From the NCBI GenBank assembly GCA_030068145.1, contig JAPJBO010000139.1, positions 62,001-126,000 of the forward strand: a DNA stretch of 64,000 nucleotides. Direction: 5' to 3'. The translations under genes were made by a program, and so were the position numbers. This document shows, piece after piece, positions 31,847-43,140 of the stretch (the stretch's first letter is position 1; every line of letters starts with the position of its first letter). The stretch comes from Diplonema papillatum (Eukaryota; Euglenozoa; Diplonemea; Diplonemida; Diplonemidae). Under the pieces are notes generated by a model that was not told the origin of the DNA, did no database searches, and worked only from the letters and a program-made list of their open reading frames with translations.

Positions 31847-33932
31847 TCAGTAGCCGAACTGGGCCAGAAGCTTGGCCTGCTCGGGGTGAGCCTTGTTGGC
31901 CTCGGCCTTGCACTCGCTGACCATCTTCTGGTAGGACTTCTTCGCGGCGAAGTACTTGGTGCCACGGGCCTTGCGCTCCTCCTCAAGCTTGGCAACGACG
32001 GCCTGCGATTGTTTGTGTCGTGTTTCAAGGTTTCCAAGTTTTCGCGGGGTTTGTTCATGGTGGAGCAGCTTCAGAAGCTGGAGTTAAAAAAGGGGGTGTC
32101 AAGTTTTGCGGGGTTTGCTGTGTCGTGATCTGGTGGCCTTACAAGGGTGTACTCGGGAAGTACTTGGGAAGTTCATGCATAGGAAGTTAAGTTTTCGACG
32201 ATGGATCACACCATCACCGTTGTTAACAGGTCCTTTTTTCACAACAGGGCGACCTGACACAGCTGCCTTGTAAGTGGCGAAACGCGTGCGCCGGCCTTTG
32301 CGCACTTCCGTCAAACCTGTTTTGTTCATCTAACGGGAGTGCCATCGATCGGAATTTGTTCTTGACAAATTGCATTTGCTAGACACCAGAAACATATGCC
32401 TTCGCTCGTTCGCTATCCTTTCAAAAACTGTTGCGTTGACGCATCCACACTTATTTTTTTTTTGAGCAGGCCGAGTTCCAGGCTCTCTCTTCAGGTTGTT
32501 CTTCTTTTTCACCTGGTATGTCTTGAGTTAGAGATCTCCATGTGAAGCACGGACATGTAAACTGTGACAGTGACATGATCTTCAGTTTGGTGTTGGTTCG
32601 CTCATTGCTCAGGCTTACATTTTTGGAACACATTGCAATGTCTCGGGGAAAAAAAAACCGACGAAATACTACCTGCTGCTTCCAGCCGAGCTCGTGGGCA
32701 AGGCGACCCAGGCGGCAGTAGTCCCTGCCCGGGGCCAATCGGAGCACCTTGAGGGCGGCCGGGACGACCATCCTCTTCACCTTTTCGTGGCTCTTCGGGA
32801 TACCCTCGAAGCACTTCAACCTCTTCATGGCGAGCTTTCCCCTCTTGGCGTGGTTACGCTCGTTCTTGGTGATCATGCCGTGGATCTGTCGTGTTTAGTT
32901 GAGTATTGGTTACGGTCCACACGGAAGGATTACTTGAGTATTGGCCACGGTGCACGGAGCAGTACAACTTTCCCTCAATGCACCCATACACTGTGGCTAT
33001 CGTGGCCAGAATATTTTTCCTCCATGACCCAGGGGATTTGGAGTCCTGCGTCGCATGATACGTGAGAAAACGTTCGTGTCGACGGAATTGATTTCAACCC
33101 TAGCCTTGATTATTGCCCATTTTCAATGGGCCACACATCGTGGGAAAGTTGTGGGTGCACAACACGGGGAAACCGTTGCTATGTTTCCTGAGCGCGCGGT
33201 GCTCGCAACACTGGAGGGCCATGAAACCGCGGGTTTCGCGGAAGGTGAAAAACAGGACAAACAGAATCGAAAACTTCTTGCATAACAAGTGAGGGGTGAA
33301 GACGGGGTGCTATTCTCGGGTTAGCGACGGTAGTAACCCTGTACACGTGACCTTACTTACGGTTTTTCGTTGGCTTCGTTTTCTCCTTCATGTGCAACCG
33401 TTGTTCCGGAAATGTTCCCGTCGGTACATAAAAAAATGAGAAAAACGAGAAAAAATGCCAACTGTCGGCAACACAAGCCGAGCTTGCGCGCTTGCAAGCA
33501 ATCCGAGGAGGGGTCCCGCGCCCTCCTAGGTTGTTACGTGCTTGTTTTTTATTTCTTGCTAGCGACGACAGCGTCGCAAACGGTTCATCATCGAGTCAGC
33601 GCAAAAAAACAAAAAATGATTTTTCTTCCTTGAATGAGGGCAGGACTTGAGTTGCGGCATACCGTGCGGATGATCTTGTCAGACGGGGATCGCATGGAGA
33701 ACGGACCACGGCCCGGGTTGGTCAGAGTCCTCTTCTTCATGACGTCGAGGATCTGAAGCTTGTTTCGGATGTGCGATCCGCTGATGTTGGTCTCTTCGCA
33801 GCGAACGAGCGTGACCTTCTCACCGTTTTGCAGCTTCTTCGCCACGATACCGCACACACGACCCATTAAGTGTCCCTTCATGTCGATGACGGTGGACTTG
33901 GCCTTGGACTGCGTGCTGGTGTGCTTACCCAT
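31847..33932 (-). CDS. RPL13A: 60S ribosomal protein L13a (uL13), three exons, 212 aa
   Basis: This is a structural protein of the cytosolic 60S subunit. The exons are 33932-33663 (residues 1-90), 32885-32673 (91-161) and 32002-31847 (162-212 plus TGA). Both introns are phase 0, with donors GTATGC and GTAGTA and acceptors GACAG and CGCAG. The family signatures are clear: VIDMKGHLMGR, LVRCEETNISGS, NPGRGPF, KRMVVPAALKVLRL and LGRLAHELGWK. The C-terminus ends LLAQFGY, close to fungal L16. The length is near the usual 200 residues, and no key segment is missing. Intron 1 (777 bp) carries a 240-bp dispersed repeat about 20 bp from its donor, and intron 2 (670 bp) has no named repeat apart from a short GCTGGAGTTAAAAAAGGGGG piece. 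The ATG is set by the conserved N-terminus after an A-rich tract. Confidence 0.95.
33405..33643 (-). repeat. Dispersed repeat family D, copy 1 (inside RPL13A intron 1)
   Basis: It is about 240 bp and nearly identical in inverted orientation to 52936-53180. It contains GAGGAGGGGTCCCGCGCCCT and GACGACAGCGTCGCAAACGG. Confidence 0.85.
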
Positions 33933-34743
33933 TTTGCTTTTTTTTTTTTTGGTGAGGGTTTTCTTTGAAGGAAAAAAGGGGAGAGGTCTACTCGTGTTTT
34001 TAAGATTTAACATTCACTCAGGGCACAAGGTACTTGCATCTGATTCAACTTTTCTATTCAACACAAAGAGTGGATGGCTCTCGTGTCGAATTCAAACTTT
34101 TGATTCTACACCGAGTACATGGTACTGGCATCTGTTTCAACGATTAATCCGAGTCCAGAGATTGGGTAGATTTGACATTTTCAAATTTATCTAAATCTAG
34201 CGTGCTATCCCGCTTTTCTGGGGCGGGCCATAGGGTACCCCTATCCAACTGACAAAGGTTCGGATTGCACAAACCCCGGCCTGCGCAACACGTTTCTCCT
34301 CTAGACTCGCAGATTTTGACACGTTCGGGAGAGAGAAGCGAAGGGAGCAAGATAAAGCGGCAACATGCGCAAAGATGGCCGAGGCTGGGGCGGTATCATG
34401 GGCCGAGAGGAGCGGGAGAGAAAAAAAAAAAGTATGTGGCTTAACTGGGGGAGGGAAGGGCAGAAGAGAGGGAGAGAGGAACAAGGGAGTCTCCGGCAGA
34501 CGAAGTCGCGGTCTTGTCACAAAAAAAGAAGAAGAAAAGCTTGCAACGAACGCATCACAACGTTACCCCCCTCTCTCTCCTCCGACCGCATCCCACGAGT
34601 TATGTTGCGGCAGAGCACTGCCTTGTGATGCTAGCGCTCGCAAGCCTTTTTTCGTATAAGAGAGAAATTGGAGGTATGACTTGGATACCCGGTAGCGAGT
34701 ACAACGTGGTGAGACTGCACGAGGTGCACGGCGGTAAGAAGTG
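33933..34743. other. 5' flank of RPL13A; no supported gene
   Basis: It contains A and GA-rich stretches and a diverged family B piece (34605-34650, CAGAGCACTGCC...GATGCTAGC). The promoter is not recognisable by motif. Confidence 0.5.
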
Positions 34744-35790
34744 AGAGCCCGTGCCTCGTCGCCAGTCGCCCGAACATGCCGAAAATGTCTTGCTCTCTGT
34801 GGCATTTCGTGCCGAAATAGCACATGGCCAGTCTAGAGCCCGTGCCTCGTCGCCAGTCGCCCGAACATGCCGAAAATGTCTTGCTCTCTGTGGCATTTCG
34901 TGCCGAAATAGCACATGGCCAGTCTAGAGCCCGTGCCTCGTCGCCAGTCGCCCGAACATGCCGAAAATGTCTTGCTCTCTGTGGCATTTCGTGCCGAAAT
35001 AGGCACGGACATGGCCAGTCTAGAGCCCGTGCCTCGTCGCCAGTCGCCCGAACATGCCGAAAATGTCTTGCTCTCTGTGGCATTTCGTGCCGAAATAGGC
35101 ACGGACATGGCCAGTCTACAGCCCGTGCCTCGTCGCCAGTCGCCCGAACATGCCGAAAATGTCTTGCTCTCTGTGGCATTTCGTGCCGAAATAGGCACGG
35201 ACATGGCCAGTCTACAGCCCGTGCCTCGTCGCCAGTCGCCCGAACAAGCCGAAAATGTCTTGCTCTCTGTGGCATTTCGTGCCGAAATAGCACATGGCCA
35301 GTCTAGAGCCCGTGCCTCGTCGCCAGTCGCCCGAACATGCCGAAAATGTCTTGCTCTCTGTGGCATTTCGTGCCGAAATAGGCACGGACATGGCCAGTCT
35401 AGAGCCCGTGCCTCGTCGCCAGTCGCCCGAACATGCCGAAAATGTCTTGCTCTCTGTGGCATTTCGTGCCGAAATAGGCACGGACATGGCCAGTCTACAG
35501 CCCGTGCCTCGTCGCCAGTCGCCCGAACAAGCCGAAAATGTCTTGCTCTCTGTGGCATTTCGTGCCGAAATAGCACATGGCCACGTGCCTCGTCGCCAGT
35601 CGCCCGAACATGCCGAAAATGTCTTGCTCTCTGTGGCATTTCGTGCCGAAATAGGCACGGACATGGCCAGTCTAGAGCCCGTGCCTCGTCGCCAGTCGCC
35701 CGAACATGCCGAAAATGTCTTGCTCTCTGTGGCATTTCGTGCCGAAATAGGCACGGACATGGCCAGTCTAGAGCCCGTGCCCCGAAGAAC
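34744..35790. repeat. Minisatellite, eleven 91-99-bp units
   Basis: Units run GAGCCCGTGCCTCGTCGCCA to CATGGCCAGTCTA. There are short units and long units, the long ones carrying an extra GGCACGGA. In the long junctions GGCACGG pairs with CCGTGCC of the next unit. Variant bases (CAAGCC for CATGCC, CAGCCC for GAGCCC) appear in matching blocks, showing higher-order duplication. Unit lengths are not all multiples of three, and the long open frames on both strands are products of the repeat. Confidence 0.95.
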
Positions 35791-35831
35791 TTGCCGAAGG
35801 GTACGTGGGCCCTCTCCCGGCACCACGGAAC

Positions 35832-36012
35832 CGCGGCCTTGTGCTCATTTCGAAGGAGGCTAGAGGGGGAGAAACCGTGTTGAACGCTTCCGCCCGCCAC
35901 TAAACCCAGATTTACGTGTTTTCGTGTGGGCTACAGCACATTTACCTTCTTTGATCTTTCGCAGCTGGCAGTCTCCTCAAGCATTTCCAACAAAGCAGGT
36001 GCTTAAACAAAA
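35832..36012 (+). repeat. SINE-like family A, copy 4
   Basis: A 5'-truncated copy ends GGTGCTTAAACA plus an A run. The next copy starts right at its tail. Confidence 0.85.
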
Positions 36013-36283
36013 AATACTCGAGGGCTGCCTTGTGCTTACTTCGAAGGAGGCTGGAGGGGGAGAAAACAATACAACTACAAAGTGGGGTTTTTGTTGAACG
36101 CTTACGCCCGCCACTAAACCCAGATTCACCTGTGTTTCGGGTGGGCTACAGCACATTTACCTCCTTTGATCTCTTGCAGCTGGCAGCCTCCTCAAGTAAT
36201 TCCTACAAAGCGGGTGCTTTTTGTATAAGTAAGTGCGCACAAACAAAGGAAGCGCCAGATCCTTTTATACAAAAAAAAATAAG
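36013..36283 (+). repeat. SINE-like family A, copy 5 (tandem)
   Basis: A full-length copy begins ATACTCGAGGGCTGCC immediately after the A tail of copy 4. Its 3' end is extended by GTATAAGTAAGTGCGC and a second CTTTTATACA plus A run. Confidence 0.85.
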
Positions 36284-38315
36284 ACGCGTCACTGGCTAAC
36301 CACGGTTGAAACCGGAAAATGATGAGGGGAGGGAATTGTTTTTCGTTGAACGCTTTGCCCTGGACGTTTGTTTCTTGGTACAGGGCGCAAGGAAACGCCG
36401 GGATGGCCTGTGACGCGTTCTTACTTCCTCCAACATTGCATGTTTGGTAAAAAAAAAAAAAAACTAGGGTGCACACCCGAATTGCGACCTTGTTGTCGCT
36501 CAAGCGCGCACACAATAGCTGGAGCGGCCCAGGATTCGGCCTGCCTAGAGGCAACCGGCCGCGAGGTGCACGGCACTGTCGATTCGAGCAACCGTAGACA
36601 CATCAGGGACTAAAAGCGGGAGATTCTCGCGCGTTCTACCCCCCGTGAGTTCCGCTTCCACCAACACACAAAAAGGAGACGGGGAAAAAACGCGGTACGT
36701 ATTTTTTATTTATTATTTATTTCTGGTGTGAATCGGTGTGTACTTTACTTACGTTCGTTTTCGTCTGGGAGCAGGTCGGCGTGCTCGGCCATCTTCCTTT
36801 GTGTTGCCCTGTTTTTCCTGGTTCGGGTTCGCGTTGGCACGGGCAGCGTTTATCTGGCGCGAGGGATCGTGTGGCATCGCGCCGGCGGTGAAGGGAGGGG
36901 ACTTTTGTGCCTTTTCCACCGATTTCCTTTGCGTGCGTTCTTAAAGTGAACGTTCGCGTGATCATCCGGGATTCTTAAAGTCTCGGGTCGCGCGTGACCC
37001 TCGTCGAAGGGTCGTCGGGGGTGGCGGGCATATTCATTTGCGTGCACCCTGGGGAGTGCAATGTAGGCACGGGTCTTTGTTCACTGTCGATCCGTCTCTT
37101 TTGGAGAATTTTCACGCCAATCTTCTTCCTGCCCAACCTTATTACTAGGCGGCAGTCTCACCCCTCACGAGAGGCTGAGTAGAACAGCGTGCAGACCCAA
37201 TAGTTAGTCAAATTCACGCACGGTACTGGAGATCACAGTTCGTGTTTTTTTGTCTTCGGTCAAAAGGGGGGAGTTGCGCCTGGTGGTACTCGAGCCTCCG
37301 AAGCTGGAGAAAATATACTTTGCGCTGTTTGCTTCGCGTTTTTCAGAGGTAGTGGAGTTCGCTTGAGATTCCGGTACTTTTTCGTAGTAACCTGTAGTAC
37401 TGGCCTGACGATCATATTCATATTCACTCAGGGCTTACGCTCCACGTGTGGATTTTCCAAACGTTAATTTTTTGGACTTTTTCCCCCCACGTGTGCTTCC
37501 ACGTGTGGATTCCTCGAACCTCAACCGGCGCCCACATGTGGACCACACGTAATTTTTCTGAGACCGAAAACGGAGCGTACGCCCTGTATTCACTCATAAA
37601 CAGGCAGGTTCTCCCACTCCATTCATTGCGTGGCTGTGAGTTCATCGTGCGATCTTTTCTTTGTGTTATTGCTGGTCGCGGAGAAGGTGCAGGGGGTTCA
37701 CACGCGAAAACTGGGAACAGTTGAGTTGCAGCTCTTGACAATGATAGATGGAAAAAGGTGAAAGGTGCTTTTATTCTTCGCTTTTTCTCACGAACGGGGG
37801 TCGGTCCTGCTTTTGGCTAGTCAACTATTCCCTGCAGCATTCGCATACTTTCAAAAATAATAAGGCTGTGTATGCAGCGCTTGGGCTGTAGCAGAGCTCG
37901 CTATCCATTAAGAAGCGGCCGCGGAGAGCCAGGTCGACAGCTCCGCCACACGCGTTTGCTACTGCCGTCGTCGGCACAGGTGGATGACTGAAGTATGGTT
38001 AAAGATAAAACAGTGGTGTCGCCTGCAAGAATCTCAGGGCCGGCCACTTGGTAAAACCGCTAAGCACTGGGAAATTTTAAGTGCATGGACCACGTGGGTC
38101 ATGCATGCACTTTCCCTAAGCAGCGGCCGGCTTATCCCGGGACACCATTTGTATGTAGTTATTATGAAGTGGCTCCTGTGTAGAAAGAGTTGTGTTGACA
38201 CTCTTTCTGGTAAGGTGGATTGAAACTTAACAGCAAGTTCACAAAATTTCGGAAGAGGAAATAGCCCAGAACATAAGTGCACGATTTCGAAGCAAATTGA
38301 TGATTACTAAACTTG
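36284..38315. other. No supported gene; CACGTG cluster
   Basis: A repeat containing AAAGTGAACGTTCGCGTG and TCGGGTCGCGCGTGACC (36945-37020) is a diverged member of a family seen also at 38865-38920, 48658-48710 and 54585-54640. Several CCACGTGTGGA-type palindromes lie at 37440-37545. Confidence 0.45.
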
Positions 38316-38366
38316 TCAGTCAATTTGTGACAAGTCTGGCGCCAGCACCAGCGGTATTTAACACCA
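38316..38366 (+). pseudogene. Short decayed SSU rRNA 530-loop fragment
   Basis: GACAAGTCTGGCGCCAGCAC followed by CAGCGGTATTTAACACCAG aligns with the nuclear SSU segment at 56240-56280 and shares its unusual C. It is heavily mutated. A mitochondrial SSU origin is an alternative. Confidence 0.45.
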
Positions 38367-40282
38367 GTCGAAAGCTTCGATTCCGGGCACAAATCATAAG
38401 CTTGCAAGAAAGTATCCCTTACTTAACTGACGCTACGCTAAAAATGAGAAAAATACGGCCAAGATATTTTGTGTTGCATTGTGTTTTTGCACTTCTGGAG
38501 TTTGGGGGGGGCATTTCATTTTCGGTGACTTCAGGGTCAGCTCCCGTAGCGACAATTCCACACCCCGATGGTTCGCTGCACGTTTTTGTAAAAAGCAGTG
38601 ATTCACCTTGCCACCTCGGCTTTCCTCTACGAAGTCATGTTGATCCCCCCCCACTGCCAGGTTCTTGTCGAAAATAGGACTCCGGGGCTTTTGTGCTGCC
38701 GACAATCAAGCGAGGTTGACCGTGCAGCCTGGCGTCTTTCGATTTTTTCTTGTTTACCCTTCCTATTGGGCGGTGATGCAGCTAGCAATCGTTTCTGTTT
38801 TGCTGCTTTTTTTGTTTCCGACGATCCCGAATGGCGTACAGGTGGGTGTCTTTCGACCTTTTTAGAGTGAAAGTTCGCTTGAAACTCCGGGGGTTTAAAG
38901 TCTCCGGGTGACCTTCGTCGTTAAGGGAAGATATTCTTTGTGCTCTGAGTGTCATAAGAGTGGTGGTTACACGAGGTAAGAGGATCGGTGGGTACCTTGG
39001 TCGTTGGTCATTGGTGGTTTCGGCCATTGTCCACATACCTTCCTTACGGTAGGCCCTCCGCAGTAGTTGACTGTCTGTCTTCTTGGTACCGTCTGACCGT
39101 CTCTTTTCGTGTTTTTGTGTGTTTGTGAAGTTCAGCTTAGCGCGTTTTTTTTTACATGTGCCGTGACGGATTGAGTGACGTTTATTGCCCCGTTGGTTCG
39201 TATCTTCACGAGCGACGCATAAGGCCACGCGCGGTGATTCGCGTTCCGAGCACCTTGCGCTGCCTCGGACTGTTCGATCTCCCCTCCACCCACGCTGTGA
39301 GCAAACCGCAAAGAAATGTGAAAACGGGGAAAAAACGGGGCGCGCAGGGTGCGTTGTCTTTGCATACGTTGGATATCTTCAGAAAGGGAACCCCCATTCA
39401 CCCCCGAACCTCCATGAGGCCGTGCCGCCGTGTGTGGCATCTAGACTCGGGCTCTGGGGGGCGGAGAGGGGGGCCAGGGGGTGCCTTTGACGTTGGCGGC
39501 CGGCAAGCGGACTTTCACGCTGCCCGCCATGCGGGAGCGTTCGCAAGTCGCTTTACGCTTGGATGCGAGAAAATGAACGTTTCTGACACACATAAGAAAA
39601 ACTTGCCGGCAAAGCTACAGTCAAGAGAGAGGGCCACACAGTGCACTAGTCAAGGTTGACACGAGTAGGCTTGGAACTAGTGAGGCGGTAGTGATTGCAA
39701 TGGCTGGTACGACAGGTGAGGCACGAGTCGTGCCTCACTTTTCGCCATGTAGATGTCGGAGCCTGGTGAGCGGTAATACCAAGGATGCAAGCCAACTTTG
39801 TGACGTCCGCCCAACAAGCGTGGCTCTTTCGGCGGCAGCGCTTGCATCCTTCCCGCGAACTCCCCTCGCATGTCTCACGGCATTGACTAGTGCACCATGC
39901 AGGCTGCTTTACCTTGTATTGACAACAAAGTCAGCGGCCCGCGCTGCAATCAGAGTTTGAGTGACCGCCGCGCACGACCCCGGGCAGTTAACCTCGGTTG
40001 ACGAAATATCGCACACACAATAATTTCCCACCCCCTTTATAGAACTCGCTCGGTGTCCGGGACTTTTAACCCTCTCACGTGAAAGTTCCTTTTTTGCTTC
40101 GGGAGGAGGGCAAATACGCCAGCAATCCATCATTATCATTTTGCTGCTACAATTTTTATCGCATACCGCAGCAGTGTTCCCCTCGCGCAATGCAGGTGCT
40201 CGCCTGCAGTTGCGCTCAACATGTCAGGTCACCTGCGCCTTTGTGATACCAGTAACTGGCCAACTATGGGTCGATCGCTTGA
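38367..40282. other. No supported gene; repeat pieces and a palindrome
   Basis: It holds a CCGACGATCCCG...CGTACAG repeat (38818, also at 14880), the GTTCGCTTGAAACTCCGGG repeat (38875), and several unsupported frames. Confidence 0.45.
39716..39738. repeat. Perfect 11-bp hairpin
   Basis: GTGAGGCACGA, one base, then its exact complement. Confidence 0.85.
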
Positions 40283-40384
40283 GCATCATCCAGTTTCGGG
40301 ACCGGTGCATTCGGCAGGTGCTTTGCTACACACTCATTGTCGGACGCCGAGTTCCATGGCCACCGTCCTGCTGTCAAGATGAAC
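40283..40384 (-). pseudogene. LSU rRNA fragment
   Basis: On the minus strand it reads TTCATCTTGACAGCAGGACG, GGTGGCCATGG, then GAGTGTGTAGCAAAGCACC and GAATGCACCGGTCCCGAAA. It is the same LSU window as 62895-63050 with a few differences. Confidence 0.9.
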
Positions 40385-40711
40385 AATAGGCCACAAATAA
40401 CACGGCGACCCGCGCACTACCAGCAGCCGGATCTTTTCCTTACGCGCCGAGTGTCGCTACACTCCCGCATCTTCACTGCACGCATCTTTCGCACCCACGT
40501 CATCTACTACTGTTTCTTTCGCTTCGGTAATCTCTTTTCCGTCAAAAAAGAAAAAAAAAATGCCGCACTTCCACGGGTGGAGGCAGTGGGGGTATACGCG
40601 TGCATTTCCTAGAGCAGCGGGCACTAACCAGGCACAAACCTGGCAAGAAATAGGCACAAACCCGGCAAACCTGGAATCTGATCACACCGACTGACAGGAC
40701 CTATATGTACC

Positions 40712-40838
40712 ATTGTTGAACGCTTACGCCCGCCACTGTGTTTCGTGTGGGCTACAGCACATTTACATCCTTTGATCTATCGCAACGGGCAGTCTCCTCA
40801 AGCATTTCCTACACAGCAGGTGCTTGTACAAAAATAAA
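40712..40838 (+). repeat. SINE-like family A, copy 6 (5'-truncated)
   Basis: It starts within the family (TTGTTGAACGCTTACGCCC) and ends GGTGCTTGTACA plus an A run, 30 bp beyond the stop codon of the carnitine acyltransferase gene. Confidence 0.85.
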
Positions 40839-40869
40839 ACATGGGGGCGGGGTCGGCGGCCTCTCGGCC

Positions 40870-43140
40870 TCAAGCGGACTTGCGCTGCGGAGAGCCGGCC
40901 GCGGCGTTGACCGTGTCGCGGCTGTCCTTGACGGAGTCGGCGGCGGGTTTCCTCGAGAACCGCTTACCGGACCGCAGCCACTGCACCAGCAGCTCGTCGG
41001 TGTGCGTGGTCGGGTGCGAGAAGCTCATGCCGTGGGTTTGGCGGCGGGAGACGCGCTCGGGGTCCGAAAGCACGATGCTCTTGAGGTGCACGAGCGCACC
41101 CTCCAGCAGGCACGCCATGATGTCGCTGGGGGTGCTCCGGTTGTGGAAGTTGCTCGTGATGTTGAACGCGATGCAGTTGTTCTTGATCATGTACCCGATC
41201 CCGAATCCGTCCCCCACGACGGGACCGAACCCGAACGACACCAGCGACGGCGACCCGCAATGCGACGTCGACAGGTTCCAGTGCGAGCTCTTCCGGTAGC
41301 CGCTGCCTTTGAAGATCGACGGCAGCGGGAACTTGAAGCGCTCCCTGTTTTCTTCGTAGATCATCCGGAGCCCGAGCAGGTGGCGGTCGACGCCGTTGCC
41401 CTGCTTCGCCTTCTTCATGTAGTCGGTGTGCGCCTTCACCGCCTCCCGCAGCAGCCGCAGCTGCGTCGGGTGCTTCTGCCCGGCGTTCCGATGCGTCAGC
41501 GCCGACGCGTTGCAGCTCTCGCAGAACGCCTTCACCTCGTTCGTCGCCGACCGCACCACCTCCGTCCGCCCGTGGAAGAACGTCCGGGTCGACGCCGCCT
41601 CGTACGTCGCGTCGTTCCGCCCGAAGTTCTTGTAGTACGCCAGCTGCATGGCCACCTGCACGAACGCATCCGGGGACATGCCCGCGACCGTTTTGATGAA
41701 CGCGCCGCCGAACTGCTTGAACCCGAGCACCGACGTCTCGGTCCCGAGGATCTCGGCTTTGAAGTCCTCGTACGCGTCGCGCAGGATGTTCTCGACCTCC
41801 TTGTTGATCAGCCACACGTGCTCGACCAGCTTCACCTTGCGGGCCGCCGCGCCTTCGCCGACGTTCTGCGCGACGAGCTCGAGGGGTCGCCCGTATTCGA
41901 CCGAGTGCTGGTAGATCTCGTCGGCGAACCGCAGAGTCGTCGACCCGTCGCCAACGGCGTGCTCGAAGTTGATGCCTGCCCGGCCGTTCCTGCAGACGAT
42001 GAGGTTGTGCTTGTCGAACCAGCGGTTGACGCCGGAGCCGTGGAGCAGCAGGCGGGACAGCTCCTCGTCCGAGTCGGGCGCAAGGGGCTCGAGCACGACG
42101 ACGATGACCGCGCTCTGGATCGCTTCTAGCGTGGCGCGGTTGACCTCGGAGATGAGGATCATGCGCTGCCGAAGGTCCGCCCACTTGTCCCGGTTCATGG
42201 TCGTGCAGAGCTCGACCGGGATCGCGGGGCCGGTGGCCTCGCTCTTCGCGATGCACGCGGCCAGTAGCCTCTCCAGCTCCTCGATGCTCTTCGGCTCGAA
42301 GTCCTCTCCGACCGCGTCGAAGGAGTAGAACTTCGACTCGCAGAGGACGACTACGTGCTGCGGGTCCATGTGCACGAAGTCCGACGTTTCCGACACCTTG
42401 TCCGCCCCGGTCGGCTCGGTGCTGGTGTACGTGATGATCTTGTCCTCGTTGAGCTGCGGGACGCGCGTCGCAGCGAACACCCTCGAAATTTGCGACATGC
42501 ACAGCGGGTTCTTCCGCTCGAAGTCCATCTCAAGCTTCTCGGTCTTGATCTTCTGGTACGCGCAAAGCGCCCCGTGCAGGAGAGACGCTGCGCGGCCGAC
42601 CTGCACCATGTTCTCCGGCACCGGATCGTCTTCGAAGGCGAAGAAGTAGTTGACGTTGATTGCGATCGAATCGCGGCTGCAAAGGTATGAGTCGTCCCAC
42701 CAGTTCTCGAGCCACGAAGCGTGCGCCGGATCGGCTGCACGGGCTTCGAGTTCCTTTTGGAGGACGGGCCCAATGGTGGGCTTCAGGAGCTCGTTGACCT
42801 CTTCTTCCGCTAGGTCGAATTCGTCGGCGGTGAGCAGCGAGGCGAGGGAGTTGAGGTACGTCTTCGCGGTTTCGTGCAGGTCTGGAACCGGGAGCCGCGG
42901 GACCCGTGACTGGTGCTCGGTGAGGGTGTCCGACGGCGGCTTGGATAGCTTCGGGCTCGTCGGGTCGTCGTCCTCTTCGGGGCCGACGTCCGTCCAGCCG
43001 AAGACGGACCGCACCTCCGAAGCGAACAGGCGGGGGACCGACAGGTGCCGCCGGATCGACTGGTTGATGAACGAGTCGCGCTCGTCTTCGTCGTCCGTCG
43101 CCGGCGGCGTCTTCGCCGAAGCTGCGAGATCGACCGGCAT
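40870..43140 (-). CDS. Carnitine O-acyltransferase family protein (756 aa)
   Basis: Members transfer acyl groups between CoA and carnitine. The single exon is full length, compared with about 620-770 residues for the family. The catalytic histidine is His394 in GINFEHAVGDG, followed by the family's DG-type loop. The carnitine/CoA-binding motifs are present: GRTEVVRS around 525 and STS at 624-626, followed by FGFGPVVGDGFGIGYMI. The N-terminus (1-60) is acidic and disordered, with no clear mitochondrial presequence, and the C-terminal tripeptide KSA is not a standard peroxisomal signal, so location and chain-length preference are open. The ATG at 43140 is chosen because the 17 codons before it lack an ATG. 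The C-terminal coding stretch around KPAADSVKDS is repeated in an intron of the next gene. A weak alternative is a broad-specificity acetyltransferase. Confidence 0.95.
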   Translation of the reverse strand: MPVDLAASAKTPPATDDEDERDSFINQSIRRHLSVPRLFASEVRSVFGWTDVGPEEDDDPTSPKLSKPPSDTLTEHQSRVPRLPVPDLHETAKTYLNSLASLLTADEFDLAEEEVNELLKPTIGPVLQKELEARAADPAHASWLENWWDDSYLCSRDSIAINVNYFFAFEDDPVPENMVQVGRAASLLHGALCAYQKIKTEKLEMDFERKNPLCMSQISRVFAATRVPQLNEDKIITYTSTEPTGADKVSETSDFVHMDPQHVVVLCESKFYSFDAVGEDFEPKSIEELERLLAACIAKSEATGPAIPVELCTTMNRDKWADLRQRMILISEVNRATLEAIQSAVIVVVLEPLAPDSDEELSRLLLHGSGVNRWFDKHNLIVCRNGRAGINFEHAVGDGSTTLRFADEIYQHSVEYGRPLELVAQNVGEGAAARKVKLVEHVWLINKEVENILRDAYEDFKAEILGTETSVLGFKQFGGAFIKTVAGMSPDAFVQVAMQLAYYKNFGRNDATYEAASTRTFFHGRTEVVRSATNEVKAFCESCNASALTHRNAGQKHPTQLRLLREAVKAHTDYMKKAKQGNGVDRHLLGLRMIYEENRERFKFPLPSIFKGSGYRKSSHWNLSTSHCGSPSLVSFGFGPVVGDGFGIGYMIKNNCIAFNITSNFHNRSTPSDIMACLLEGALVHLKSIVLSDPERVSRRQTHGMSFSHPTTHTDELLVQWLRSGKRFSRKPAADSVKDSRDTVNAAAGSPQRKSA

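Noticed and set aside
34833..35900. Long open frames (up to 355 codons) on both strands across the minisatellite
   Set aside because: They exist only because the repeat unit lacks stops. Unit lengths vary and shift the frame, and both strands are open.
38297..38400. Mitochondrial SSU insertion
   Set aside because: The fragment shares the unusual C with nuclear SSU fragments here, so decayed nuclear rRNA is the simpler reading.
40738..42129. 463-codon plus-strand frame opposite the carnitine acyltransferase gene
   Set aside because: Antisense shadow; the minus strand carries all family motifs.
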